This document shows, piece by piece, positions 7,697-15,826 of a stretch of 32,609 nt of DNA. How positions within the stretch are numbered: the stretch's first letter is position 1; every line of letters begins with the position of its first letter. Made by a program: the position numbers and the translations under genes. This DNA is from Nitrospira sp. LK70 (lineage in GTDB: Bacteria; Nitrospirota; Nitrospiria; Nitrospirales; Nitrospiraceae): assembly GCA_011090425.1 (NCBI GenBank), contig PHGD01000048.1:1-32609 (forward strand), given 5' to 3'. Under the pieces are notes generated by a model, which saw nothing but the letters and a program-made list of their open reading frames with translations, was not told the origin of the DNA and ran no database searches.

Positions 7697-8413
7697 ATGA
7701 CCGCGAACGGCCGCTCCGAACTGATTGCAGAGCTCAGAGCTTGGAGCGCTTCGTTCGAGGCGAGGCAGCCCCAAGATGTACTGGTGGCAGCGATCGAGCG
7801 ATATGGCCCAAAAATTGTTGTGGCTTGTAGCTTCGGAGCGGAAGACGTGGTCCTCGTCGATATGGTGCATCGGATCAATCCCTCGGTGCCGTTGTTTTAC
7901 CTCGACACCGAGTTTTTGTTCCCTGAAACCTATGCCACAAGGGATCGAGTGATTGAACGGTACGAACTCAGGCCGGCCCAGATCATCCAGGTGAAGTCAG
8001 TGCTCACACCACAAAAGCAAGCAGAATCGTACGGCGAGGCCTTGTGGGCGCGAGATCCGGACCAGTGCTGCCGGCTGCGGAAAGTCGAACCGCTGACCCA
8101 TGTTCTGCGGGGATACGACGCATGGATTACTGGAATTAGGCGTGATCAAGCCCCATCCCGTGAGAATGCCGGATTGATCGAGTGGGACCAAAGGTTTGAA
8201 TTGGTCAAGGTGAACCCACTGGCCCGGTGGACGTGGGCCGATGTGTGGACCTACATCAAGGTCTATGAAGTTCCATACAACCCGCTGCACGATCAGGATT
8301 ATCCCAGCATCGGTTGTACCCACTGCACCGCACCAGTGGCGCCCGGCGATGATCCGCGGGCCGGTCGCTGGAAGAATTTTGTCAAGACCGAGTGCGGACT
8401 GCATAAGTCGTAA
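7697..8413 (+). CDS. cysH: Adenylyl-sulfate (APS) reductase, iron-sulfur type
   Basis: The 238-residue protein is a CysH-family reductase that turns activated sulfate into sulfite. It has the N-type PP-loop-related start (IVVACSFGAEDVVLVDM), Cys124-Cys125 followed by Cys207-X2-Cys210, which together ligate a [4Fe-4S] cluster, and the C-terminal catalytic ECGLH with Cys233. The CC...CXXC pattern marks enzymes that use APS directly; PAPS reductases lack it. The ATG lies 14 nt after the sulfite reductase stop, and the next gene begins one base after its own stop, so translation is coupled. Its product, sulfite, is the substrate of the upstream gene. Confidence 0.95.
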   Translation: MTANGRSELIAELRAWSASFEARQPQDVLVAAIERYGPKIVVACSFGAEDVVLVDMVHRINPSVPLFYLDTEFLFPETYATRDRVIERYELRPAQIIQVKSVLTPQKQAESYGEALWARDPDQCCRLRKVEPLTHVLRGYDAWITGIRRDQAPSRENAGLIEWDQRFELVKVNPLARWTWADVWTYIKVYEVPYNPLHDQDYPSIGCTHCTAPVAPGDDPRAGRWKNFVKTECGLHKS

Positions 8414-8414
8414 C

Positions 8415-9455
8415 ATGCCGATTCAAGATCTCCTCACCAAGATTGCAAAGGGCCCGAAAGCTTCCAAGGACCTCACATGGGATGAGTGCAAACAGGCGAT
8501 GAAGGCTTTGATTGAAGGTGAGGCCTCACCGGCGCAAGTGGGCGCCTTTCTCATTGCCATGCGGTTCAAGACGGAGTCGGTTACCGAATTGGCGGCATTG
8601 ACGGCAGCTGCTCGACAGTACGTGCCGCCTCTCACTGTCTCACGAGACTTGGCCTTGGTGGATGTCCCGACCTATGCCGGGAAGCAGGACACGTTTCACG
8701 CGATTATTGGCGCGTCCATTGTGGCAGTTGCTGCCGGCGCTTCAGTCTTGATGCACGGCTATGACGGAATTCCCAGCCGGCCGGGCAGTGCTGGAGTGCT
8801 GAAAGCCTTGGGCATTTCGGTTGATGCCGATCCCAAGCTGGCCTCAGAAGACGTGAACAAGAAAGGCTTTGCCTATCTGGATATCGGACTGTACCATCCG
8901 CCTCTCTATCGGTTCCTAGAAATGCGTCAAGAGCTCGGGGTCAGGAATGTGTTCCATCCGATCGCCAGGCTCCTGAACCCGGCGCGGGCATCAGTGCAAG
9001 TCGTGGGCTTGACGCATCCGCCGCACTTTGAGAAGACAGCCGAAGCCTTGCGAATCCTCGGGTGTCGGCGGGCGTTGGTGATCCGTGGAGTTGAAGGTGA
9101 TCCGGAATTGTCCGCTTCGATGGCAACGAGAGTGCTGGAATTGCGCGATGAACGCATCACACCGCTGGGAGTGGCTCCGAAAGATTTTGGGCTGGCGTTT
9201 GTCCCATCAAGGGAGATGGCGGGATTCCCACCTAATCAACGCGAGAAAGAAGCCGATCTGCTCCGGCGCATTCTTCAGAATCAGGTGCAGGGTGGGCCGC
9301 GAGATTGGGTGCTCATGAATGCGGCCATGCTGCTCTATGCGGCGGGCAAAGGGGCGTCTCTGTCGGCCTGCTTCCCGGTTGTACGCGCCGCTCTTGATGG
9401 TGGAGCGGCGGCTCGTAAACTGGATGAATTGGTGCGACAGCCGGTCGCAGCGTAG
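8415..9455 (+). CDS. TrpD-family glycosyl/phosphoribosyltransferase homologue (YbiB/TrpD2-like)
   Basis: The 346-residue protein has the anthranilate phosphoribosyltransferase fold: a helical N-terminal domain (SPAQVGAFLIAMRFK) and the nucleoside-phosphorylase-like C-terminal domain. Catalytic signatures of true TrpD are changed. The PRPP-binding GTGGD loop is replaced by VPTYAGKQD, and KHGNR reads MHGYD. This suits the TrpD2/YbiB group, which lacks tryptophan-synthetic activity and in E. coli binds nucleic acids. The frame is open to 8241, but the ATG at 8415 was chosen because it follows the cysH stop by one base and begins the conserved domain. Its place between cysH and cysD suggests a role tied to sulfur assimilation, perhaps on an adenosine-type substrate; none is established. 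Confidence 0.85.
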   Translation: MPIQDLLTKIAKGPKASKDLTWDECKQAMKALIEGEASPAQVGAFLIAMRFKTESVTELAALTAAARQYVPPLTVSRDLALVDVPTYAGKQDTFHAIIGASIVAVAAGASVLMHGYDGIPSRPGSAGVLKALGISVDADPKLASEDVNKKGFAYLDIGLYHPPLYRFLEMRQELGVRNVFHPIARLLNPARASVQVVGLTHPPHFEKTAEALRILGCRRALVIRGVEGDPELSASMATRVLELRDERITPLGVAPKDFGLAFVPSREMAGFPPNQREKEADLLRRILQNQVQGGPRDWVLMNAAMLLYAAGKGASLSACFPVVRAALDGGAAARKLDELVRQPVAA

Positions 9456-9473
9456 GGCCTAAGGAAGAAGCCT

Positions 9474-10271
9474 ATGAAACACCTTCGGCAACGTGAAGAT
9501 CAAAGCGTCTATATCCTTCGAGAAGCCTATAAACATTTCGATAATCTCGCCATGCTCTGGTCGATGGGCAAGGATTCGACCGTGTTGCTTTGGCTGGCCC
9601 GCAAGGCCTTCTTCGGACACGTACCGTTTCCGCTCCTCCATGTCGATACCAGCTACAAGATCCCGGCGATGATCGAGTACCGCGACCGTCTGGCTCGGGA
9701 GTGGGGGTTGAATTTGGTCGTCGGCCAGAACAAGGAAGCCTTGGCGGCGGGGATGAACCACACGATGGGTCGCGTGGTCTGCTGCACCGCGCTGAAAACC
9801 AACGGCCTCAAGCAACTGCTGGAGAATAAGGGCTACACCGGCGTGATCCTCGGCGTCCGCGCCGATGAAGAGGGAACGAGAGCCAAGGAGCGCTATTTCT
9901 CTCCACGGGATAAGCATGGAGATTGGGATTTCCGCGATCAACCGCCTGAGCTCTGGGATCAATATAAGACCACCTTCCCACCCGGCACGCACATCCGTAT
10001 CCATCCGCTGCTGGATTGGACCGAGATTAATATCTGGGAATACATCAAGCTGGAACAGATTCCCTTCATCGACCTGTATCTCGACAAGGGCGACGGCACG
10101 CGCTATCGCAGCCTCGGTTGTGCGCCCTGTACTTCGCCGATCAGATCCACCGCCAAGAGCGTTGACGACATTATCGAAGAACTCCGCCATACCACCGTGG
10201 CCGAGCGGTCGGGGCGGGCACAGGACGAAGGACGAGGAATGGAGTTATTACGGAAAGATGGATACATGTGA
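9474..10271 (+). CDS. cysD: Sulfate adenylyltransferase subunit 2
   Basis: The 265-residue protein is the catalytic small subunit of ATP sulfurylase, which makes APS and pyrophosphate from sulfate and ATP with its GTPase partner CysN. It carries the N-type PP-loop SMGKDSTV near residue 30, the conserved [15 protein letters not shown] and [18 protein letters not shown] segments, and a C-terminal [14 protein letters not shown]. Length is slightly below the roughly 300 residues of the E. coli protein. AAGGAAG precedes the ATG by 7 nt. Its stop overlaps or abuts the cysN start, the normal arrangement for a heterodimeric complex. Confidence 0.97.
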   Translation: MKHLRQREDQSVYILREAYKHFDNLAMLWSMGKDSTVLLWLARKAFFGHVPFPLLHVDTSYKIPAMIEYRDRLAREWGLNLVVGQNKEALAAGMNHTMGRVVCCTALKTNGLKQLLENKGYTGVILGVRADEEGTRAKERYFSPRDKHGDWDFRDQPPELWDQYKTTFPPGTHIRIHPLLDWTEINIWEYIKLEQIPFIDLYLDKGDGTRYRSLGCAPCTSPIRSTAKSVDDIIEELRHTTVAERSGRAQDEGRGMELLRKDGYM

Positions 10272-10273
10272 CC

Positions 10274-12115
10274 ATGAGCGAGACGGCTAAACCATCTGAG
10301 AACCTCAACATCGTGATCGTCGGCCATGTAGATCACGGAAAGTCCACCCTACTGGGCAGGCTCTACGCCGACACAGGCTCGCTGCCCGACGGCAAGTTGG
10401 AAAAGGTACAGGCTATCTGCAAGCAACAGGGGAAGGAATTCGAATATGCCTTCCTCTTCGACGCCTTCCTCGAAGAGCAGGAGCAGGGGATTACGATCGA
10501 TACGGCTCGCACCTTTTTCATGTGGAAGGGCCGGCAATACATCATCATCGATGCGCCGGGGCATAAGGAGTTCCTGAAGAACATGATATCCGGCGCTGCG
10601 CGGGCCGAGGCGGCACTGCTGCTCATCGATGCCTTGGAAGGCGTCAGGGAGCAGTCGAAGAAACACGGCTACTTACTATCGCTGCTGGGCGTCCGGCAGT
10701 TCGCAGTGGTGGTCAACAAGATGGATCTGGTCGCCTACCGACAGGACGTGTTCGATGGGATTGAGAAAGAGTACCGAGAATTTCTCGGACAGTTCAAAGC
10801 CGTGCCGTCGCAGTTCATTCCAGTGAGTGCCAAGCTCGGCGACAACATCGCCAACCGCAGCGAGCAGATGGCCTGGTACGGCGGTCCCACCGTCCTGGAA
10901 ACGCTCGGCGCGTTCAAGAAGGAAGCGGCTCGTTCGGAACAGCCCCTTCGACTGCCCGTGCAGGACGTCTATAAGTTCGATGCGCGCCGAATCATCACCG
11001 GACGCATTACAGCCGGACGTCTAAAAGTGGGCGATCACCTTGTCTTTTCGCCCTCCAACAAGAGGGCCAATATTCGAACGGTGGAGGCCTTCAATATCGA
11101 GCCGCAACCGACCGAAGGCCAGGCCGGCCAATCGATCGGCGTGACGCTCGATGAACAGATCTTTGTCGAACGCGGCGAAGTCGCCTCGCACCAGGAGCAT
11201 TTGCCCCTCGTCTCCACGGCCTTTCGTGCCAATCTGTTTTGGCTCGGCAAGCGGCCATTAGAAAAAGGGCGAAAATATCTCTTGCGCGTGGCGACCAAGG
11301 AGGTGGACTGCGAAGTGGCCTCGATCCATCGGATTATCGATACGATGGATTTGGCTCAGCAACAGAGCAGCAACAGCATCAGCAAGAACCAAGTGGCCGA
11401 ATTGACCCTGCGCACCAAAGCGCCGGTCGCGTTTGATCTGTCAGCGTCGTTCGAAGCTACTGGACGTTTTGTCCTGGTTGACGAATACGATATTGCAGGC
11501 GGCGGCATCATCACGGAGCTGGTTCACGACGATCAGGAATTTCTCCGTGAAGAAGCCAGGCGGCGCGACTTCGCCTGGGTCAAGGGCGAAGTGACGGTTG
11601 AAGACCGTGCTCAACAGTACGGTCATCGAGCGGCAGTCGTTCTGATTACCGGTGGGCGGCACACTGGTAAATCATTCTTGGCTAGAAAGCTTGAAGGCCG
11701 CCTCGTAGCGGACGGGCGTCATGCTTATCTGTTGGATGGAGAAAATCTGCGCCGCGGCTTGGATGCCGACCTCAGCGAAGAAGAGCGAGGGCAGACGGCG
11801 GAAATGGCTCGTCGCTACGGCGAAGTGGCGCGGCTCCTCACCGATACGGGCCTCATCGTCGTCTCGACCACCAATCCATTCGGTCTCGCCTATCGAGAGG
11901 CCTCCCAGGCGATCAGGACCCTCGTGCATCCCGCACCGGTCATCGCCGTTCATATGAGCAAGTCTGAGGAAGAGTCACCGCCGAGTACCGATGTCGTCCT
12001 CACTGGCCCCACAGATTTCGATGCAGCGACCTCTCGCATCCTTGAAGAACTCAAACGCCGGGGCGTCTTAGCCCAGGCCATCGGGGCGAAGCCGGTGTTT
12101 CAGTATTCGATCTAG
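10274..12115 (+). CDS. cysN: Sulfate adenylyltransferase subunit 1 with a divergent APS-kinase-like domain (CysNC)
   Basis: The 613-residue fusion begins with an EF-Tu-like GTPase (GHVDHGKST, DAPGHKEF and NKMD motifs) followed by two beta-barrel domains; GTP hydrolysis drives APS formation by CysD. From about residue 455 there is a CysC-like kinase domain with P-loop GGRHTGKS and a LDGENLRRGL version of the APS-binding motif, but the FISP(F/Y) segment reads TTNPF and the tail is unusual. Because CysH here looks APS-specific, PAPS is not needed for reduction, so the kinase may be regulatory, weakly active or used for sulfation. A GTG at 10268 overlaps the cysD stop; the ATG at 10274 is preferred. 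A decayed second copy of its 3' end lies at 15274-15360. Confidence 0.95.
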   Translation: MSETAKPSENLNIVIVGHVDHGKSTLLGRLYADTGSLPDGKLEKVQAICKQQGKEFEYAFLFDAFLEEQEQGITIDTARTFFMWKGRQYIIIDAPGHKEFLKNMISGAARAEAALLLIDALEGVREQSKKHGYLLSLLGVRQFAVVVNKMDLVAYRQDVFDGIEKEYREFLGQFKAVPSQFIPVSAKLGDNIANRSEQMAWYGGPTVLETLGAFKKEAARSEQPLRLPVQDVYKFDARRIITGRITAGRLKVGDHLVFSPSNKRANIRTVEAFNIEPQPTEGQAGQSIGVTLDEQIFVERGEVASHQEHLPLVSTAFRANLFWLGKRPLEKGRKYLLRVATKEVDCEVASIHRIIDTMDLAQQQSSNSISKNQVAELTLRTKAPVAFDLSASFEATGRFVLVDEYDIAGGGIITELVHDDQEFLREEARRRDFAWVKGEVTVEDRAQQYGHRAAVVLITGGRHTGKSFLARKLEGRLVADGRHAYLLDGENLRRGLDADLSEEERGQTAEMARRYGEVARLLTDTGLIVVSTTNPFGLAYREASQAIRTLVHPAPVIAVHMSKSEEESPPSTDVVLTGPTDFDAATSRILEELKRRGVLAQAIGAKPVFQYSI

Positions 12116-12593
12116 CCAGTGATCAGACCGGCTTCTTCTGCGCCACGGCCGCTTCTCTCTGGGCAGTTGATTTTCTATTGCAACGCCCTGAACTCATCAC
12201 CGGTCAGACCAGCATCACGAACGATACCGCCCATATTCCGAAGTCGTCCAAGGTCCGAGTGAACGTCGCAACGGCTTCGAAACCGAAGTTGCTTGGTCAG
12301 AGTTCATGAATAGGAATCTTAACTTGTGAGACATCATGAAACTGTGGTAATTCCTCGCGAAGCTATGTCCTCCCACTGTTAGTCGGGGGATTGACGTTGC
12401 AACCGACCACGAGATTTCTTCTCCCTGCCTTCCCCTTGGTTCGGATCGCTGCTACCTCACTCCACCAGACCCGGCCGGCGAGTCCTGATCGAGACCTCCC
12501 AAAGACGACGCAATGGCCGATGTCCGGCGGTTCGTCGTTGACGAATCCTAACAGCCGCCCCGCCTTGAAACCATCTCAGGGGATGTTCTCATT
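12116..12593. other. Intergenic stretch after cysNC
   Basis: No intact gene is visible in these 478 bases. The minus strand between about 12175 and 12350 contains protein-like fragments broken by stops and frame changes (described separately as a possible toxin relic). No terminator with a U-tract is evident after cysNC. Confidence 0.6.
12175..12350 (-). pseudogene. Possible decayed HicA-type toxin gene
   Basis: On the minus strand, 12175-12256 reads GRLRNMGGIVRDAGLTGDEF and then a few residues to a stop at 12175. This resembles the C-terminal end of HicA mRNA interferases (GTL..I.RDAGLT..EF). In another frame just upstream, a VKIPIHEL segment resembles the HicA 'PVH' strand before a stop. 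No start or complete frame remains. The match is short and from memory of the family, so the call is tentative. Confidence 0.35.
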
Positions 12594-13757
12594 GTGACGT
12601 GGTTACAGAAGGCAGCGTGGACCTGGCTGTTTTCCTGTACGTTTCTACTCACCCCACTCCTGGCTCAGAGCCAAGATACCGGGCCTGTCAGTTCCGGCTG
12701 GCACTATGGGGGCTTCCTCGATCTCGGCTATGCCGTGGACTTCAATTTTCCCGATAATCACCTCTGGCGCAGTAAGACCACCACAACCCGGGTCAATGAG
12801 TTTGCTCCCAATATGGCCTTGGCCTATGTCAAGAAGAACATCTCTCTGTCGTCCTCATGGGGCATGGAGTTGGCGGTCCAAGCAGGCTATGACACGGATG
12901 GGCTGGTGCCCCAACCGGTTCCTGAACGAGAAAAACCGATCTCCGGCGCGGATACCCTGCGGCACTTCTCCCGGGCCAATGTGTCGTATCTGATCCCCAT
13001 GGGAAAGGGTCTGATGGTCACAGCGGGATTATTCAACAGCTACATTGGGTACGAATCCATCTATGCGAAGTACAACCTGAATTATACGCGACCCTACATA
13101 GCGGACAACGCTCCCTATTTTATGTTTGGACTCCGGGTTCGGTACCCCGTGAGTGACAGCGTGAACGTCGGCTTCTATGCGATCAATGGGTATAACTACC
13201 TCTCCCATATCAATGATCAATTGAGCTATGGGACCCAGGTCTCCTGGAAAGTGCGTCCCGATCTCACGTTCACCCAAAACCTGTATTATGGTCCCGATCA
13301 AGCCAACACCGCGCTCGAGTTCTGGCGGTTTTTCTCCGACAGCATCCTGGAATGGCAACGAAAACCTGTGGTCCTGGCGATAAGCTACGACATCGGCACA
13401 GAGAATGCCGCCGAGCAAGTCGGGCACCCTCGAACATTTTGGACGGGTGCAGCCTTTAACGCTCGGTGGAACGTGCAAGGACCTTGGAGTGTGGCGCTCC
13501 GGCCTGAAGTCTATTGGGATCCCGACGGCCGGATTACCGGGTCGGAACAACTGCTCAGGGCGATCACGACGACGTTGGAATATCAGTTTGTGCGGGAATG
13601 GACCAGTGCACTCCTCCGTTTGGAATACCGGTATGACGAATCGACGGGACCGAACGGGGGTTTCTTCAAGGGAGGGGAAGTCGCCCCTGGGGTCATCGGA
13701 CTCGTACGCGGCCAACAGCTCGTGATTTTGTCACTGATCTGTTCATTCGATAAGTAG
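12594..13757 (+). CDS. Putative outer-membrane beta-barrel protein (porin-like)
   Basis: The 387-residue product has a signal peptide (WTWLFSCTFLLTPLLAQSQ, cleavage near residue 27) and then alternating hydrophobic/polar stretches rich in Tyr, Trp and Gly, typical of transmembrane beta-strands (GGFLDLGYAVDFNF, VSYLIPMGKGLMVTAGLF, TTTLEYQFVREWTSALLRLEYRY). It resembles the BBP2/DUF1597 group of outer-membrane porin-like proteins. The start is a GTG at 12594. The C-terminus ends in charged residues, not the classical aromatic one. It stands alone on the plus strand, opposite a lipoprotein gene. The substrate is unknown. Confidence 0.75.
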   Translation: MTWLQKAAWTWLFSCTFLLTPLLAQSQDTGPVSSGWHYGGFLDLGYAVDFNFPDNHLWRSKTTTTRVNEFAPNMALAYVKKNISLSSSWGMELAVQAGYDTDGLVPQPVPEREKPISGADTLRHFSRANVSYLIPMGKGLMVTAGLFNSYIGYESIYAKYNLNYTRPYIADNAPYFMFGLRVRYPVSDSVNVGFYAINGYNYLSHINDQLSYGTQVSWKVRPDLTFTQNLYYGPDQANTALEFWRFFSDSILEWQRKPVVLAISYDIGTENAAEQVGHPRTFWTGAAFNARWNVQGPWSVALRPEVYWDPDGRITGSEQLLRAITTTLEYQFVREWTSALLRLEYRYDESTGPNGGFFKGGEVAPGVIGLVRGQQLVILSLICSFDK

Positions 13758-13844
13758 CCCGCATTGTTCCACCTCAATCGGACTCTTGCTCTCTGACCGG
13801 TCGAATCAGGATTTGCAGGGGAAGCGCTCGTGAGTAATGCGTGA

Positions 13845-14297
13845 TTATGGAGCCTCGTCCGATGCGATCACCGGCAACTGAAAATGGGCAATCGCAGGCC
13901 GTTGGGTTGCACTCTGCACCGTGGCCGTGAGGGTTTTTTTGCCGGCTGAGTCGAATTCGACCAGGGCACTGAAGATATCGAACTTCCCCGGGACGGGCCG
14001 CATTCGGGCAATGGATTTCGTCCCTTCTGCCGATTGATAGCTGAGCAGGACGTCCCTCTTGTCCATGGCGTTCCTTGTCGGTGCGTTGACTTCCAAAAAA
14101 ATCTGATTCGAGCCCACACGTGGCGGCGAGGGTTCGCTCCATAACTTCAGAGTCAACCCTTCGGCTATCTGCACTTGTGGCGGCTGCGCCGAGGCCGGCC
14201 GGTCGGTCGTCGCGCATCCCACAAGCTGGCAAGCAAGAAGCACGGCGCAATACCAACGAGCCGGAGAGCGCAAGACGATGAAGCCAGGGTTTTTCAT
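13845..14297 (-). CDS. YtkA-like domain lipoprotein
   Basis: The 150-residue protein carries a lipoprotein signal (hydrophobic WYCAVLLACQLVG followed by the lipobox cysteine in LVGC, near residue 28) and so should be anchored to a membrane outside the cytoplasm. The rest is a small immunoglobulin-like beta domain (LKLWSEPSPPRVGSNQIFLEV, then KFDIFSALVEFDSAGKKTLTATV) like the YtkA domain often seen near copper or cytochrome-oxidase proteins. No copper-binding Met/His cluster is evident. It is convergent with the barrel gene and upstream of nothing on its own strand here. Confidence 0.7.
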   Translation of the reverse strand: MKNPGFIVLRSPARWYCAVLLACQLVGCATTDRPASAQPPQVQIAEGLTLKLWSEPSPPRVGSNQIFLEVNAPTRNAMDKRDVLLSYQSAEGTKSIARMRPVPGKFDIFSALVEFDSAGKKTLTATVQSATQRPAIAHFQLPVIASDEAP

Positions 14298-14317
14298 GAC
14301 AAATTGGTGGGGATCAG

Positions 14318-14333
14318 GCCTTCATGTGAAGGC
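14318..14333. promoter_or_regulatory. Palindrome upstream of the lipoprotein gene
   Basis: GCCTTCA-TG-TGAAGGC is a perfect 16-nt palindrome about 20-35 nt upstream of the minus-strand lipoprotein start at 14297. It could be an operator or an mRNA hairpin near the ribosome-binding site. No function is shown. Confidence 0.3.
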
Positions 14334-14463
14334 ACGCCGTCGGTCGGACAGACTGTACCAATCAACCCGTCTATCTCGTCAAGGCCTCTCGTAGGGTGTT
14401 GTGTGGAGCAAGCAATCCAAGCGCGTGAAGCGACGTGAGACATTCAGCCGCCCACGCTGCTGT

Positions 14464-15195
14464 TCACGGGAGCTGGAGGCCGACCGCAAACGTTGCTTGG
14501 TAGCCATCGGCCGCTGCCGCCGGAGTCAGCATGAGTTGATCGCCGCCACGCCGGAAGATCCGATCATGCTGGTTTCGCGCGGTGCGCATTCCTCTCGCGG
14601 CATAGGGCGGGTCAGCATGGACGCGATCCGTCAGCCCGTCGTCGAAATACATTTGCGACGTGAACTCAAAGGCCCGTGGGGCCGCTGGGGCGGTCCGTAT
14701 CTTGAAGTGGATATGCACCGTCCGGCCTTCATACCAACCGGGGTATATGGTGACGAATCGGACCTCGCCACGCTCGTCGGTGATCTGGTAGCCGCGGAAA
14801 AACTTCCGGCCGATCGTATTGAACCCCGGATCGCGCACGTCGGAGTAGAGGCCCATCGCATCGCAGTGCCAAATATCGACTTGAGCCCCCGGGAGGGGCT
14901 GACAGCCTCCGGTATTGATGCGAGAGACTGCAAGCGTGAGAGCCAATTGAGTACCGGGCCTGACCAGTCCATCAGCGGGATCCGAACGGATGTCGGACCG
15001 ATGCAAGCGCTCGTCGACGAAGTACGGCCCTTCGGTCTGCTCGGGCCGGACGACGCAAGACAATCCTCGGACATCCGCAAGCGCTCGCCGGAGGTGCAGG
15101 CCGCCCGTGAGCCACAGCACGCCCGTGACGCCCAACAGCGCCATAGCCTCGCGGCGGGAAAGGAGACATCCCACTGGTGCGTCATCATGCGTCAT
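14464..15195 (-). CDS. Tat-exported intradiol ring-cleavage dioxygenase
   Basis: The 243-residue protein has an N-terminal twin-arginine signal (SRREAMALLGVTGVLWLTGG), so it is probably folded with its metal before export. The mature part is an intradiol (catechol-type) dioxygenase beta-sandwich: VRPEQTEGPYFVDE, DIWHCDAMGLYSDV and GWYEGRTVHIHFKI carry the two Tyr and two His ligands expected for non-haem Fe(III). Family members open aromatic diols between the hydroxyls using O2; exported ones are poorly characterised and may act on plant- or humic-derived phenolics. AAGGAG precedes the ATG. No aromatic-degradation partners lie nearby, so the substrate is unknown. Confidence 0.88.
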   Translation of the reverse strand: MTHDDAPVGCLLSRREAMALLGVTGVLWLTGGLHLRRALADVRGLSCVVRPEQTEGPYFVDERLHRSDIRSDPADGLVRPGTQLALTLAVSRINTGGCQPLPGAQVDIWHCDAMGLYSDVRDPGFNTIGRKFFRGYQITDERGEVRFVTIYPGWYEGRTVHIHFKIRTAPAAPRAFEFTSQMYFDDGLTDRVHADPPYAARGMRTARNQHDRIFRRGGDQLMLTPAAAADGYQATFAVGLQLP

Positions 15196-15273
15196 GGATG
15201 ATCTCCTTCTCGATGTGTGCGTTCAGGTTCTTTGTCGGCAGCCTTAGATGATAAGGGTCACAATTTGATACCT

Positions 15274-15360
15274 TACTCTCCGATCCTCGACGAAGTGAAG
15301 CGTCTGGGCGTCCTGGCCCAGGCCATCGGGGCGAAAGCCGTCTTTCAGTATGTGATCTAG
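15274..15360 (+). pseudogene. Relic of a second cysNC 3' end
   Basis: From 15283 to the TAG at 15358-15360 the sequence encodes ILDEVKRLGVLAQAIGAKAV and then FQYVI, which matches the last residues of the CysNC protein ending at 12115 (GVLAQAIGAKPVFQY). The nucleotide match over 78 bases is roughly 80%, including the same stop codon. Upstream of 15274 the similarity stops and there is no start. It is the broken end of a diverged cysNC copy, lying on the same strand 3.2 kb beyond the intact gene. Confidence 0.8.
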
Positions 15361-15421
15361 TCAACCAGCAGCTCCAACACGATTTGAAGCGTTGTGCCGG
15401 CCGCGATCTCATCTTGCTGAC

Positions 15422-15826
15422 CTAGGCAAAGAGAGTCAGGAAGGTGCGTGGAGAGACGATGGCGATTCCACGAAAACGGTTCAGGGGTTGGAGATGTCGT
15501 TTGTCGCCGGTAATCAGATAGTCTGCCTGTGCGGCAACGGCACATTCAAGGATCCGATGATCCGTGTCGTCTGCCACAATGCCCGTAAAGCGCATAGTTG
15601 GTAGGAGGCGATGGCCGACCGCACGTAGTTCCAGGAGCGCGTCTCTAACTTGAGAATCCGTCCATCGGAATTTGTCCTGCAATGTTCGTTGCAGCTCGCG
15701 TTCGATGGCTGGAGAGTGATACAGCTCAATCAGACCGGCTCTGGCCATGCCGAGGATTGTCTCGCAAGTACCGCCGAAGAGTATCGCTGAAATGTAAATG
15801 TTGGTATCCGCGACGGCGGTGATCAC
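15422..15826 (-). CDS. PIN-domain ribonuclease toxin (VapC-like, COG1569 type)
   Basis: The 134-residue protein is a complete PIN domain with the expected acidic residues: Asp7 in AVADTNIYISAIL, a central Glu in IERELQ, Asp residues in ADDTDHRILECA and the final Asp in TGDKRHL. Such toxins cleave RNA, often tRNA or rRNA, when free of antitoxin. The start overlaps the stop of the upstream ribbon-helix-helix gene by 4 nt, the usual toxin-antitoxin coupling. The frame is intact, in contrast to the other toxin relics in this region. Confidence 0.88.
   Translation of the reverse strand: MITAVADTNIYISAILFGGTCETILGMARAGLIELYHSPAIERELQRTLQDKFRWTDSQVRDALLELRAVGHRLLPTMRFTGIVADDTDHRILECAVAAQADYLITGDKRHLQPLNRFRGIAIVSPRTFLTLFA

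Noticed and set aside
8241..8414. Possible N-terminal extension of the TrpD-like gene
   Set aside because: It overlaps cysH and the conserved domain begins at the ATG at 8415, one base after the cysH stop.
9459..10190. Minus-strand open frame opposite cysD
   Set aside because: It is an antisense shadow of a conserved gene with no recognisable protein features.
13029..13715. Minus-strand open frame opposite the beta-barrel gene
   Set aside because: The plus-strand product has a signal peptide and beta-barrel pattern; the antisense product has none.
14401..15201. Plus-strand open frame opposite the dioxygenase
   Set aside because: The minus-strand frame carries all iron-ligand motifs and a Tat signal, so this is a shadow.
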